A stretch of 64,000 bases of DNA from the NCBI RefSeq assembly GCF_003688555.1, contig NZ_REFR01000014.1:62001-126000 (forward strand). The letters run 5' to 3'. Below are positions 1 to 8,564 of this stretch, piece by piece (the first letter of the stretch is position 1; the number at the start of each line of letters is the position of its first letter). Made by a program: the position numbers and the translations under genes. The notes beneath the pieces were generated by a model. That model was given only the letters and a program-made list of their open reading frames with translations, did no database searches and was not told the origin of the DNA. Source of the DNA: Eilatimonas milleporae. Its GTDB lineage: Bacteria; Pseudomonadota; Alphaproteobacteria; Sphingomonadales; Kordiimonadaceae.

Positions 1-50
1 TTTACGTTTGACCTGTCCAATGTTCTCCAGACAGGAGAGGAGTGAAGAAA

Positions 51-1409
51 ATGGTTCGCATGAAATCCTTATCCATGATGGTTGCAGCGACCGCCCTGCT
101 TGCCGCCCTGCCGACGGGTGATTTCGCCGGCATCGGCAGCAGTGCCGCCGGCGCGCAGGAGCAGCAGCAAAAGCCCAAGCAGAAAACCCGTAAGGTTCCC
201 GCCATGAGCCTGGATGTGCACAAACGCATCCAGAAGGCGCAGGAAGCCATGGATGAAAAGAATTTTCCGGAAGCGAAAATCCGCCTGGCCGAACTGTTGG
301 AAAGCACGCGCATCAACGACTATGAACGCGCCGTTGCCTGGCAGCTCAACGCCATGATCGCCTATGAGCAGGAAGACACTCCCGGCACCATCCGCGCCTA
401 TGAGGAAATCCTGTCCTACGCGGAATCCATCCCCGAGGCTCTGGAACTGCAAATCATTTTCGGCCTGTCGCAATTGTATTATTCGACGGAAAAATACGAT
501 CTGTCGCTGGAATATGTGAAACGCTGGGAATCCCGCACCGAGATTGTCGGCGTCAACCAGCTGATCTTCATCGCCCAGCTTTACTACACGCTGAATGATT
601 ACCGGAACGCGCTCAGCTATGCCTACAAGGCAATTTCCGATGCGGAAGCCGTCGACACGGTCGAAGTCAAGGAAAGCTGGTATCAGATCGCCCTGTCATC
701 CCACTGGGAACTGGGTGAATTCGCCAATGTCCGCGATATCCTTGAAATCCTCATCATCAACTGGCCCAAACCGGTTTACTGGACCCAGCTTGCCGGTGTT
801 TACGGCGAGTTGAAGGAAGAACAGAAATCCTATTCCATCACGGAAGCCGCCTACAAACAGGGCTTTCTCGATGACCGTCCGGTGCAGGTCGTCAACATGG
901 CGCAGATCCTGATGGCCCGTCAGGCCCCGATCAAAGCCGCATGGGTGCTGGAGCGCGGTTTCAAGGAAGAACTGATCGAGGACAATGTCGACAACAAGAA
1001 GCTTCTCGGCCAGGCCTATCTGGTTTCGGCTGAATATGCGAAATCCGTCGGCCCGCTGACCGAGGCGGCCAACGGTGAAGAGGACGGTGATCTGTGGATG
1101 CAGGTTGGCCAGGTCAACATGCAGCTGGACCGCCTGGATGACGCCGAAGCCGCCTTTGCCAATGCGGAAAAGCAGTTCCGCGAGGACGACAAGAAAACCA
1201 AGGCCAAAAAGAACCGGTCGCGCATCTTCAATGCCCTGATGCAACGCTCGGGCGCCCTGATCGAGCTGAAGAAATATTCCGAGGCCGAGCGTGTGCTGAA
1301 CATGGCGAACCGCATGGCGGATTCCAGCCGGGAACGCGGCAGCGTGCGTGGCTGGCGCGATTATCTCAGGGCGGAAAAAGCCCGCGAGGACATGCTCGCC
1401 GGCCGCTGA
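51..1409 (+). CDS. Secreted tetratricopeptide-repeat protein
   Basis: Protein of about 452 residues with an N-terminal signal peptide (hydrophobic run through MMVAATALLAALP, then a low-complexity EQQQ stretch) followed by helical TPR-like repeats over almost the whole length, so a periplasmic scaffold is likely. Two starts compete: GTG at 42 and ATG at 51. An AGGAG at 38-42 sits 8 bases before the ATG, so 51 is preferred. In many alphaproteobacteria a protein of this type closes a tonB/exbD operon; the genes before the window edge are not visible, so that is inference. A strong hairpin terminator follows about 30 bases after the stop, so the gene ends its operon. Binding partners cannot be told from sequence. 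Confidence 0.85.
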   Translation: MVRMKSLSMMVAATALLAALPTGDFAGIGSSAAGAQEQQQKPKQKTRKVPAMSLDVHKRIQKAQEAMDEKNFPEAKIRLAELLESTRINDYERAVAWQLNAMIAYEQEDTPGTIRAYEEILSYAESIPEALELQIIFGLSQLYYSTEKYDLSLEYVKRWESRTEIVGVNQLIFIAQLYYTLNDYRNALSYAYKAISDAEAVDTVEVKESWYQIALSSHWELGEFANVRDILEILIINWPKPVYWTQLAGVYGELKEEQKSYSITEAAYKQGFLDDRPVQVVNMAQILMARQAPIKAAWVLERGFKEELIEDNVDNKKLLGQAYLVSAEYAKSVGPLTEAANGEEDGDLWMQVGQVNMQLDRLDDAEAAFANAEKQFREDDKKTKAKKNRSRIFNALMQRSGALIELKKYSEAERVLNMANRMADSSRERGSVRGWRDYLRAEKAREDMLAGR

Positions 1410-1437
1410 GGCAAGCCCGTACAAATCAAATCCGACA

Positions 1438-1468
1438 AAACCGCCTTCCGTATTGGAAGGCGGTTTTT
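1438..1468 (+). terminator. Rho-independent terminator after the TPR gene
   Basis: A perfect stem, AAACCGCCTTCC paired with GGAAGGCGGTTT around a 5-base loop, runs directly into a T tract. It lies about 30 bases after the TPR stop codon. Confidence 0.9.
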
Positions 1469-1615
1469 CATTGTCTGACCTGCGCATACGGGCAAGCACC
1501 GTAACACGCGCCCCGAAAAACGGACCCGGCCCGGAAACGGAACATGGCATCGCACCGGCATGAAATTTCACGGCGACAGCGGTAACCCGCCCCTGTGAAA
1601 AATCAAACCGCTCCG

Positions 1616-1633
1616 TGACTGACTGGTCAGTCA
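1616..1633. repeat. Solitary copy of the 18-bp palindrome TGACTGACTGGTCAGTCA
   Basis: Two perfect 8-base inverted arms (TGACTGAC and GTCAGTCA) are separated by 2 bases. The same element recurs at 54522, 54607, 61465, 61555 and 61647, where it heads units of 85-92 bp; here it stands alone. It lies in the gap between the terminator at 1438-1468 and the tRNA. Nothing else is recognisable in 1469-1772. The symmetry looks like a TetR-family operator, but no regulator gene is adjacent. Confidence 0.75.
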
Positions 1634-1772
1634 ACGGGTGCTCTTATGAAGAATCTGTATCGCCGACCTAAAGGGCTGATTGATCCGGCAAACACACCAC
1701 ATACTATGGGGACTGCGCCAAGGATTAAGAGGCCACGGCGGCAAGAGGTCACGATACGGTTTTGTGTAGGAG

Positions 1773-1858
1773 TGGTGCCCCCGGCCCGACTCGAACGGGC
1801 ACGCCCAAAGGACACTTGATTTTGAGTCAAGCGCGTCTACCAATTCCGCCACGGGGGC
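1773..1858 (-). tRNA. tRNA-Leu (anticodon CAA)
   Basis: The minus strand folds as a class II tRNA: acceptor stem GCCCCCG/CGGGGGC, then T at position 8, D arm GGCGGAATTGGTAGACGC, anticodon stem CTTGA/TCAAG around loop CTCAAAA giving anticodon CAA, a long variable arm, and T-arm GTTCGAGTC. Discriminator A and an encoded CCA end the gene. The 86-base length and the variable arm fit tRNA-Leu, which reads UUG. Confidence 0.97.
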
Positions 1859-1919
1859 CCGTGAGGACGGGTGCATCATACTCATTGCCCTTGAACGGTC
1901 AAGAAAGGAAGAAACAGGC

Positions 1920-2498
1920 GTGATACGATCCCTTTACGACTGGGCCATGCGCCGTGTCAGCGGTCCCGGAGGCGAGCGTTGGCTAGCCGGCCTGTCCTTT
2001 GCGGAATCAAGTTTCTTTCCCATACCGCCCGATGTGCTGCTCATCCCCATGGTGCTGGCCGACCGGGACCGGGCATGGCGGCTGGCGACCGTGACGACCG
2101 TCGCCTCGGTCATCGGGGCCGGACTGGGATATCTGATCGGCGCCTTTTTTTATGAAGCCGTCGCTGAACCCCTGATCACCCTTTACGGCTATGACGCCAA
2201 AATGGCCTCCTTCCGGGATTTGTATGCCCGTTATGGGATCGCCCTTATTCTTGTCGGCGGTCTGACCCCCATCCCCTTCAAGGTGATTACGATTTCAAGC
2301 GGACTGGCGGGGCTGAACCCGCTTGTTTTCATGGCGGCCTGCGTCCCGGCCCGCGCTCCGCGTTTCTTTATTGTCGCGGCACTTTTATGGCGGTTCGGTC
2401 CGCCCATACGCGCCTTTGTCGAAAAACGCCTGGTGAGTGTGATCACGCTTGTCACACTCGCCGTCATCCTTGGTTTCGTCGCATTGAGGTTTTTGTGA
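1920..2498 (+). CDS. YqaA/DedA-type VTT-domain membrane protein
   Basis: A 192-residue integral membrane protein. The N-terminal part has the conserved FFPIPPDVLLIP segment near residues 32-43, and the middle has GGLTPIPFKVITISSG, the Gly/Pro motif of the VTT (SNARE-associated/DedA) fold. Several hydrophobic helices follow. Members of the wider family act in lipid scrambling and membrane homeostasis; the YqaA branch has no defined substrate. The start is GTG at 1920, preceded by AAGGAAG. Its TGA overlaps the ATG of dsbB (TGATG), so the two genes are translationally coupled, and coq7 follows in the same operon. Confidence 0.85.
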   Translation: MIRSLYDWAMRRVSGPGGERWLAGLSFAESSFFPIPPDVLLIPMVLADRDRAWRLATVTTVASVIGAGLGYLIGAFFYEAVAEPLITLYGYDAKMASFRDLYARYGIALILVGGLTPIPFKVITISSGLAGLNPLVFMAACVPARAPRFFIVAALLWRFGPPIRAFVEKRLVSVITLVTLAVILGFVALRFL

Positions 2499-3001
2499 TG
2501 TCCCTGTTGCATACGCTGAAAGATTTTCTGCAAACGCGTCCCGTGCCGGCAGCCGTATTGGCGGCGGCGGCGGTGCTGGCGGTGGCGTACGGTTTCCAGC
2601 TGGCGGGGTATCCCCCGTGTGAAATGTGTTACTGGCAGCGTTATCCCTATATGGGGGTCATTCTCATCGGCCTTGTCAGCCTGCTCCTGAAACAGGACGG
2701 AAAAGTCTGGCCCGTGTTTGCCGCCGCCGCCCTGTTCGAGGTGACAGGCTGGATCGCCGGTTTTCATGTGGGCGTGGAACTGGGCTGGTGGGAAGGGCCG
2801 ACAACCTGCACCGGCCTGCCGGATCTCTCTGGCGATCCCGGCGCCGCCCTTGAGACGATCATGACGGCACCGCTGATACGCTGCGACGAAGTGGCGTGGT
2901 CCTTGTTCGGCATCTCCATGGCAGGCTATAATTTTATCGTCGCCATGATCCTGGCCGGTGTGTTCGCCGTGCTGGGTTTCAGAAGGATGAAAACAGCATG
3001 A
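2498..3001 (+). CDS. dsbB: Disulfide bond formation protein DsbB
   Basis: A 167-residue inner-membrane protein that would reoxidise periplasmic DsbA and pass electrons to quinone. The first periplasmic loop carries the redox pair in CEMCYWQR (C41, C44, R48), the quinone-linked DsbB signature. A second pair, C104 and C129, lies in the second loop, with four hydrophobic segments around the loops. The reading frame is open for 37 codons upstream, but the ATG at 2498 overlaps the preceding stop and gives the normal family N-terminus. The stop overlaps coq7 (ATGA). Coupling to coq7, a ubiquinone synthesis enzyme, fits the need of DsbB for quinone. Confidence 0.93.
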   Translation: MSLLHTLKDFLQTRPVPAAVLAAAAVLAVAYGFQLAGYPPCEMCYWQRYPYMGVILIGLVSLLLKQDGKVWPVFAAAALFEVTGWIAGFHVGVELGWWEGPTTCTGLPDLSGDPGAALETIMTAPLIRCDEVAWSLFGISMAGYNFIVAMILAGVFAVLGFRRMKTA

Positions 3002-3585
3002 CCGCAGCCAAAACGGCCGAGGAAAAGACCGAAGACGCCACCCCCGAACACCCCCTGCCCGGAGACCGCGCGTGGGAGGATGAAGTGGCGCGCATGATTC
3101 GCGTCGACCATGCCGGGGAATTCGGTGCCGTTCATATTTACAGTGGCCAGTTGGCCGTTCTCGGCGACAAGCATCCGCGCTCCGGCCTGATCCGCCATAT
3201 GAAGGAACAGGAAGACGTTCACCTGGACCGCTTCAACAGGATCGTGACGGAACGCGGCGTGCGGCCCACCGCACTGTCACTGCTTTGGGCGCCCGCCGGC
3301 TTCGCGCTGGGTGCCGTCACCGCGCTGATGGGCGAAAAGGCGGCCATGGCCTGCACACAGGCGGTCGAGGATGTCATCGACACCCATTATGAAGAACAGC
3401 GCCAGCGTCTGAAAGGCAAGGACAGCGAGCTTGAAGGCGTGATCGAACAGTTTCAGGCCGAAGAGGTGGAACACAAAACCCTGGCCGAGGAACACGGCGC
3501 CGAGGATGCCTTTGCCTATCCCCTGCTCAGCGGTTTGATCAAGACCGGTTGCCGGACCGCCATCTGGCTGGCGAAACGGGTCTGA
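2998..3585 (+). CDS. coq7: Demethoxyubiquinone hydroxylase, COQ7 family
   Basis: A 195-residue carboxylate-bridged di-iron monooxygenase that hydroxylates the demethoxyubiquinone ring late in ubiquinone synthesis. Diagnostic sequences are the opening IRVDHAGEFGAVHIY, the HMKEQEDVH metal-ligand helix, AVEDVIDTHYEEQ and the EEVEHKTLAEEHGAE helix near the C-terminus. These supply the repeated E and ExxH ligands of the ferritin-like fold. The hydrophobic middle (APAGFALGAVTALMG) is normal for a membrane-associated member. It is the last gene of the VTT-dsbB-coq7 operon. Confidence 0.94.
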   Translation: MTAAKTAEEKTEDATPEHPLPGDRAWEDEVARMIRVDHAGEFGAVHIYSGQLAVLGDKHPRSGLIRHMKEQEDVHLDRFNRIVTERGVRPTALSLLWAPAGFALGAVTALMGEKAAMACTQAVEDVIDTHYEEQRQRLKGKDSELEGVIEQFQAEEVEHKTLAEEHGAEDAFAYPLLSGLIKTGCRTAIWLAKRV

Positions 3586-3630
3586 TCACCCGCCGGAACA
3601 CACGGCCTGTCGGGAAAACACTTCGCCCGA

Positions 3631-3678
3631 TCAACGCTTCAGCCAGTCAATGCTTCAGTCAGTCTCGGCTTCATTCAA
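3631..3678. repeat. Degenerate tandem repeat, 3 x 16 bp
   Basis: Three consecutive 16-base units share the core GCTTCA (TCAACGCTTCAGCCAG, TCAATGCTTCAGTCAG, TCTCGGCTTCATTCAA). The last unit covers the stop codon of the converging VOC gene. It is one of several 14-24 bp minisatellite-like tracts at gene ends in this window. Confidence 0.7.
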
Positions 3679-4399
3679 TCGTCATGGGCCCGTTGGGCGT
3701 TTCCAGAACAACCCGGATGTCCGGTGCGGCGTCCTTCTCGATAAGGATGGGAAGGCTCGCCCCCTCGACAAGGGGATCCAGTTTCGCGGCGGTTTTGCCT
3801 GACAGGATCAGATGGCGAAGCCGGACCCCTTGCGGCGAGGTTTCAGCGGGATGCGGCTCTGACAGCCACCGGATGGCAAAGGCAAAGGTCCCTTCGCCAA
3901 AATCCAGACCGGACAGATTGACCGTCCGCCATTTCAGCCGGGTCCCGTCGGGCTTTTCACGCCCCCCGTCGCGTGGCGCGCCCACGGACAGCCCCAGCAT
4001 CTTCAGGGTCTCCGCCGCCTCGTCGCTGTCCCGCATGCCAAAGGCAAAACCGGCCACCGTTCCACGAGCATAGGTCGGGGCCTGATCGCCCAGCATGTCC
4101 AGGCTGACACCCTTTTTGGGACCGACGATTTCCAGATAGGAACACGGGCCGAGCGCCACCAGAAAATTGGCGGTGGTGCCATTGGTATGTTCGCCGCCAT
4201 AAGCCGGGCGCACACCCGCACGGGCGGCGAAATCGGCGGCGGCCGTCTCCAGGTCCGGCACCGTCCAGACAATATGGTCAAGGGAAACGGCACGATCCGG
4301 GCAGTCGGCGGCGGCCGCGCCCGTGACGGCCATGAAAATCATGGCGAAAAAGGCCCGAAGAAGCCAGCGAGGCCGGAGAGAAACGGATCTAACTTTCAA
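3671..4399 (-). CDS. Exported glyoxalase/bleomycin-resistance (VOC) family protein
   Basis: A protein with a signal peptide (RPRWLLRAFFAMIFMAVTG ending AAAA) followed by one VOC-like domain starting LDHIVWTVPDLETAAADFAA, with THANFL- and EIVGP-type strands; it resembles the Glyoxalase_3 family. The exact substrate is unknown and periplasmic location is inferred. Start choice is uncertain. A TTG at 4399 gives an ideal signal peptide and overlaps the end of the HNH gene by 11 bases. ATG codons at 4342 or 4483 are alternatives; the first trims the signal, the second adds a non-hydrophobic leader. The gene follows the HNH gene on the same strand. No good Shine-Dalgarno is visible for any choice. 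Confidence 0.7.
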   Translation of the reverse strand: MKVRSVSLRPRWLLRAFFAMIFMAVTGAAAADCPDRAVSLDHIVWTVPDLETAAADFAARAGVRPAYGGEHTNGTTANFLVALGPCSYLEIVGPKKGVSLDMLGDQAPTYARGTVAGFAFGMRDSDEAAETLKMLGLSVGAPRDGGREKPDGTRLKWRTVNLSGLDFGEGTFAFAIRWLSEPHPAETSPQGVRLRHLILSGKTAAKLDPLVEGASLPILIEKDAAPDIRVVLETPNGPMTIE

Positions 4400-4961
4400 G
4401 TTCGGTATCCCAGTAAAGATAATCGCGCCAGCTTTCATGCAGATAATTGGGCGGGAAACCACGGCCGTTCTCGTGAAGTTCATAGGTGGTCGGCCGGTAC
4501 GGCCAGCGTGTGGGCCGCATATCCGCTTCCTTCGGGGTGCGTCCGCCCTTCTTCAGGTTACAGCTGGCGCAGGCGGTCGTGATATTCGTCCAGCTGGTCA
4601 CACCGCCCTGCGCCCGTGGCACGACATGGTCGAATGTCAGATCCTCCTCGCTGCCGCAATACTGGCAGGAAAACTGATCGCGCAGAAAAAGGTTAAATCG
4701 CGTAAAAGCGGGAAATCGCGGTTGCCTGATAAATTTCTTCAGGGCGATAACGCTGGGAAGTTTAATGGCGGTGGACGGCGAATGCACTTCGCGGTCATAT
4801 TCGGAAACGATGGTCACTCGATCCAAAAAAACGGCCTTTAGGGCCGTTTGCCAGTTCCATAGACTTAAAGGGAAATAACTGAGCGGCCTGTAGTCCGCAT
4901 TCAGCACCAGCGCCGGACAACTCTCCGGCGAGGGTATCGGACTGGCAAAATGAACGCCCAT
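4389..4961 (-). CDS. HNH endonuclease
   Basis: A 190-residue HNH nuclease of a chromosomal family common in alphaproteobacteria. The metal-binding cysteines are C99xxC102 and C131xxC134 around the catalytic DHVVPRAQGG (D111, H112) and CNLKKGGR, which complete the beta-beta-alpha metal finger. The N-terminal half begins with ALVLNADYRPLSYFPLSLW, typical of this group. The frame is open further upstream, but ATG 4961 has GGGAGG just before it and matches the family start. The biological role of this group is not established; it is neither next to a restriction system nor to a prophage. Confidence 0.88.
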   Translation of the reverse strand: MGVHFASPIPSPESCPALVLNADYRPLSYFPLSLWNWQTALKAVFLDRVTIVSEYDREVHSPSTAIKLPSVIALKKFIRQPRFPAFTRFNLFLRDQFSCQYCGSEEDLTFDHVVPRAQGGVTSWTNITTACASCNLKKGGRTPKEADMRPTRWPYRPTTYELHENGRGFPPNYLHESWRDYLYWDTELES

Positions 4962-5225
4962 CGGCGAACCTCCCTTATCCGAGCGGCCCGAAACCAAACC
5001 GGGGCATGCTGTCGCCGATGCTGTCATATGACAGGACAAGCATGTCCCCTGATGGTGCCGCGACGCTGACACCATCAAGATACAGTGTTACATGGCGATG
5101 ACAAAAGATTATCTTGTGTCTGAATCAGTGATTCGCACTATGAGTGAGTCTTTTATGCAACGCGGATTCGTCACAGCGAAAAAGGTCTTTCCTTTGTCGG
5201 CAAAGTGTCCAAGGGTGCCATCATC

Positions 5226-6152
5226 ATGATGTCCACGGCCGCACCGCAAACGCCATCAAAGCCTGTCGGGCGCATTGTCACCCGGTTTGCGCCCAGCCCC
5301 ACGGGACTGCTTCACAAGGGGCACGGTCTGTCGGCGCTGATCGCCCATGGCGTCGCCCGGCGGCTTGGCGGCGATTTTCTCCTGCGTATCGAGGATATCG
5401 ATGCGGGGCGATGCCGGCCGGAGTTCGCAGCAGCTCTGGAACGGGACCTCACGTGGCTGGGGCTGGACTGGCGGCGCCCGCCGATGAAACAGTCGGACCG
5501 TTTCGGCGCCTACGCCGCGGCCCTTGACCGCCTGAAAGCCGACGGCCTGCTCTATCCGTGCTTCTGCACCCGCCGGGAAATCCGTGAGGAAATCGCCCGC
5601 AGTCCGTCCGCCCCGCACGGCCCGGACGGACCGCTTTACCCCGGCACCTGCCGGTTTCTCAGCCATCGGGAACGGACTGAAAAGCTCGCTTCCGGTATGG
5701 CGCACGCCTGGCGTCTGGATGTCCGCGCGGCAACCGACAGGCTGGATCAGCCGCTGGCCTGGGACGATCTGGGCGCGGGCATCCGCAAGGGCGACCCCGA
5801 ATGCTTCGGCGATGTGGTCCTCGCCCGCAAGGACACCCCCACCAGCTACCATCTCGCCGTGGTCGTCGATGACGCGGCGCAAGGGGTCAATCTGGTCACG
5901 CGCGGCCGCGACCTGTTCGAGGCGACGCATATCCATGTGCTGTTGCAACGGCTGCTGGACCTGCCCACACCCCGCTATTTCCATCATGACCTGCTGACGG
6001 ATGATGACGGGCGCCGCCTGGCAAAGCGCGACAAGTCCGCAACGTTGGAGACTATGCGCGCGCGCGGCATAAGCGCCGAGGCCCTTTCACGGGACCTGGC
6101 GCCTATGGTTGAGGCGGCCATGCATGCCATTACACGACGCTTCGCGGCCTAA
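5226..6152 (+). CDS. gluQ: Glutamyl-Q tRNA(Asp) synthetase
   Basis: A 308-residue truncated glutamyl-tRNA synthetase paralogue that would load glutamate onto queuosine at position 34 of tRNA(Asp). It has the class I signature FAPSPTGLLHKGH, the zinc site CFC plus a downstream Y-P-G-T-C, and a KMSKS-like LAKRD. It lacks the anticodon-binding C-terminal half of GltX, which is the defining feature of the family. The frame opens at GTG 5205, but ATG 5226 (or 5229) follows an AAGGG and is preferred. It converges on the beta-helix gene with only 15 bases between the stops. Confidence 0.93.
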   Translation: MMSTAAPQTPSKPVGRIVTRFAPSPTGLLHKGHGLSALIAHGVARRLGGDFLLRIEDIDAGRCRPEFAAALERDLTWLGLDWRRPPMKQSDRFGAYAAALDRLKADGLLYPCFCTRREIREEIARSPSAPHGPDGPLYPGTCRFLSHRERTEKLASGMAHAWRLDVRAATDRLDQPLAWDDLGAGIRKGDPECFGDVVLARKDTPTSYHLAVVVDDAAQGVNLVTRGRDLFEATHIHVLLQRLLDLPTPRYFHHDLLTDDDGRRLAKRDKSATLETMRARGISAEALSRDLAPMVEAAMHAITRRFAA

Positions 6153-6167
6153 ACGCGTCTCGATCCT

Positions 6168-7181
6168 TCAGGGATTTGCCGGATTCCAGTCGGGCAGGGC
6201 CGGTGCGGACGGCAGGCCCAGTTCCTCGCGGCTTTCAAAAAAGAAGTTGTTGGCCGGCCAGTCATATTTCGGGTTTCCCACCACCATGTTGCCGCGCACG
6301 ATCGGGGTCGGCATCGTGTCGCCCACAAGAATGAACTCGGAGCCGCCGGGACGATCCGTGATGACCATATTGCCGACCACGGACAACTGGTTCGTGGCAA
6401 AGCGCTGGGCATTTTCCACGCCAAAGGCAATGAACTGCCAGTTGACGCTGTTCGGGCCTTCAATCAGTAGATTTTCCCGGATTCTGACGATGCCGCCGTC
6501 GGAAATATCGATCAGACGGCTGTCATCTCCCAGCAGGGATGCAATCACGCTTTTCTCGATCAGGGTTTCTTCCGCCCGGCTTTTGATACCGTGTCCCTGA
6601 TCCTTGGATGACAGGATAAAGGTCCGGCGCACGATGAGCTTGCCGCCATTGACATAAATCGCATGGGCCTGGCCGCGTTTGCCGTTGCGCTCGAACCGGC
6701 TGTCCTCGATCAGGATGGTGCCGGCACGGTCCCAGGCCAGAAGCCCGGATTCATTGTCATGGAAATGTATCTTGCGCAGGGTCAGATCGCCGCCCTCGTG
6801 GCGGACACAACTGCCATTGCCGTCCGGTACGGTTATCTTCCGGCAGGCGATATTCTCAATGGTCACATCGTCCGCCTGGACAACGATGGCCGCCTTGTTG
6901 TCGGCCGCCGTTCCCTGAAGAACGGTTTGCGACGTCCCGTGGATCAGAACGCCGTTGCGCTTCAAAATCCCCGCCGTCTCGAAAACACCGGGACCGAATC
7001 GCACGATGCCGCCATCCGCCACCAGATTGAAGGCAAGTTGCAGGTCACGGACAATCCGGCCATTGACCCAGATCTCGCCTTCGCCCGGCAGGGTCACCGG
7101 CTCCTGCGCCAGGGGTGGCCGCATGACGGCCACCATCAGTGCTGTAAGACCCAGCAGGGTTTTCATGACATGTCGCATCAT
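6168..7181 (-). CDS. Secreted right-handed beta-helix repeat protein
   Basis: A 337-residue protein with a signal peptide ending near PPLAQ, then repeated short strands of the parallel beta-helix type (GVLIHGTSQTVLQG, VTIENIACRKITV, LTLRKIHFHDNESG, GTILIEDSRFERNG, GKLIVRRTFILSS, and so on). Such folds occur in pectate lyases, alginate-modifying enzymes and adhesins. No catalytic triad of a known lyase can be assigned by eye, so only 'extracytoplasmic beta-helix' is supported. The start could be ATG 7181, 7178 or 7166. It stands alone, convergent with gluQ and divergent from the HIG1-cobO-etf group. Confidence 0.8.
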   Translation of the reverse strand: MMRHVMKTLLGLTALMVAVMRPPLAQEPVTLPGEGEIWVNGRIVRDLQLAFNLVADGGIVRFGPGVFETAGILKRNGVLIHGTSQTVLQGTAADNKAAIVVQADDVTIENIACRKITVPDGNGSCVRHEGGDLTLRKIHFHDNESGLLAWDRAGTILIEDSRFERNGKRGQAHAIYVNGGKLIVRRTFILSSKDQGHGIKSRAEETLIEKSVIASLLGDDSRLIDISDGGIVRIRENLLIEGPNSVNWQFIAFGVENAQRFATNQLSVVGNMVITDRPGGSEFILVGDTMPTPIVRGNMVVGNPKYDWPANNFFFESREELGLPSAPALPDWNPANP

Positions 7182-7399
7182 GGTTTCTTCATCCCCCCCC
7201 TCATCAGTCCGAGAGGTTACAGGCCCCGTCCGTGATCAGGTCCAATCCTTCTGATCCAATCCCTCTGGCCGGACACGATCGGCAAACCGCCCGGCCAGTG
7301 TGCTGGGACAGTCTGTCGCTGTCAAAGCTTTCGGCTGGACGGACCGGGCCACATTTCTATATTGGTTCCTCTCCCTTCAGTACACGGGAACCCGCGCTT

Positions 7400-7594
7400 A
7401 TGAAAATCCTGCTTATTCTTGCCGCGCTGCTGGCGATCGTCACGCTGGCGATTTTGCTTGTCGGTGTCGCCGGCATGGCCCGCGGCGGCGATTTCAACAA
7501 AAAATACGGCAACAAGCTGATGCGCTGGCGCGTCATCGCCCAAGGGGCCACCATTTTGCTGTTATTTCTTTTGGCACTGGCCGCCACCGCCTGA
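7400..7594 (+). CDS. HIG1-domain twin-transmembrane small protein
   Basis: A 64-residue protein of two transmembrane helices (ILLILAALLAIVTLAILLVG and the C-terminal ATILLLFLLALAA) around a short polar loop with GGDFNKKYGNKLMRWRV. That loop is the signature of the bacterial HIG1 domain. Mitochondrial relatives stabilise respiratory supercomplexes; a respiratory role here is inference. Although the frame is open upstream, ATG 7400 begins the hydrophobic segment and gives the normal length. It precedes the adenosyltransferase, etfB, etfA and hydroxyacyl-CoA dehydrogenase, an order shared by many alphaproteobacteria. Confidence 0.88.
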   Translation: MKILLILAALLAIVTLAILLVGVAGMARGGDFNKKYGNKLMRWRVIAQGATILLLFLLALAATA

Positions 7595-7620
7595 AGACAC
7601 ATATTGCCTTAAACTGCATA

Positions 7621-7677
7621 TTCACAAGGCCGCCTCCGCTTCACAAGACCGTCTCTGGTTCACTAGACCATCTCTGG
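7621..7677. repeat. Degenerate tandem repeat, 3 x 19 bp
   Basis: Three abutting 19-base units begin TTCACAAG or TTCACTAG; the last two read TTCACAAGACCGTCTCTGG and TTCACTAGACCATCTCTGG. The tract fills the gap between the HIG1 gene and the adenosyltransferase gene. Confidence 0.75.
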
Positions 7678-7718
7678 CGGCCGGGACCGGACAGATACGG
7701 CCGAGACAAGGATAAACC

Positions 7719-8288
7719 ATGGTCAAGCTGACGAAAATATACACACGCGGCGGCGACAAGGGCGAAACCTCGCTTGTCGATGGCACGCGGCTGCCCAAGA
7801 ACGCCGCCCGCATCGAGGCATACGGAACCGTTGACGAGGCAAACGCGACCATCGGTCTCGCCCGTCTCCACACGAAAGGCGATGATGACGACGCGCTTAT
7901 GCGGATCCAGAACGACCTGTTCGATCTGGGCGCCGATCTCGCGACCCCCGGCAGCGACTTCACCCCAGGCGAGATGACGTTGCGCATAACGGACACGCAG
8001 GTCACGCGGCTGGAACATGAAATCGACACCATGAATGAAAGTCTGGAACCGCTGACAAGTTTTGTCCTGCCGGGCGGAACGCCGGCCAGCGCCTATCTGC
8101 ATCTGGCCCGCACCGTGGTGCGCCGGGCCGAACGCCTCGCCATTGCCGCCAGCGCGCAGGACAGCATCAACCCGGCCGCCATTCGCTATCTGAACCGGCT
8201 GTCGGACCACCTGTTCGTCATGGGCCGGCGTCTGAACGGCAACGGCGCCGAGGATGTTCTTTGGGTGCCCGGCAAAAATCGCGGTTAA
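7719..8288 (+). CDS. Cob(I)alamin adenosyltransferase, PduO type
   Basis: A 189-residue enzyme that transfers adenosyl from ATP to cob(I)alamin to make coenzyme B12. The N-terminus TKIYTRGGDKGETSLVDG is the ATP-binding motif of the PduO family, followed by RIEAYGTVDEANATIG, and the C-terminal half has RTVVRRAERLAIAA and YLNRLSDHLFVMGR, which form the trimer active site. ATG 7719 follows an AAGGA. No cobalamin riboswitch is recognisable in the 124 bases upstream, which instead hold a tandem repeat. Association with the etf genes is conserved in related bacteria; a functional link is not evident. Confidence 0.93.
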   Translation: MVKLTKIYTRGGDKGETSLVDGTRLPKNAARIEAYGTVDEANATIGLARLHTKGDDDDALMRIQNDLFDLGADLATPGSDFTPGEMTLRITDTQVTRLEHEIDTMNESLEPLTSFVLPGGTPASAYLHLARTVVRRAERLAIAASAQDSINPAAIRYLNRLSDHLFVMGRRLNGNGAEDVLWVPGKNRG

Positions 8289-8564
8289 GACGCATTGTGC
8301 GGCGCATTGACTCGGCATTTATGATGATTTATCGCTGAGACCCCCTCGCGGTCACAGGGCGTTCGCGCCAGTCGGAAAACGGGCTGAAACGCCTGCGGAA
8401 GACCCGGCGCACATGGTACCCGGCTGCAGGTTCAATCAGACGTCCGAACCGGCCGTGACAGGACCCGGCCGGGTGGACAGTGGGTGTCGCGCGCGGCTTT
8501 CCCGCTGGCTTTAAACAGGCAGGGCGGGCAGGCCCCGGCATGCAAAACCGGGAGAGGAGATCCC

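Noticed and set aside
7595-7718. Cobalamin riboswitch before the adenosyltransferase
   Set aside because: No B12-box-like sequence; the gap is filled by the 3 x 19 bp repeat.
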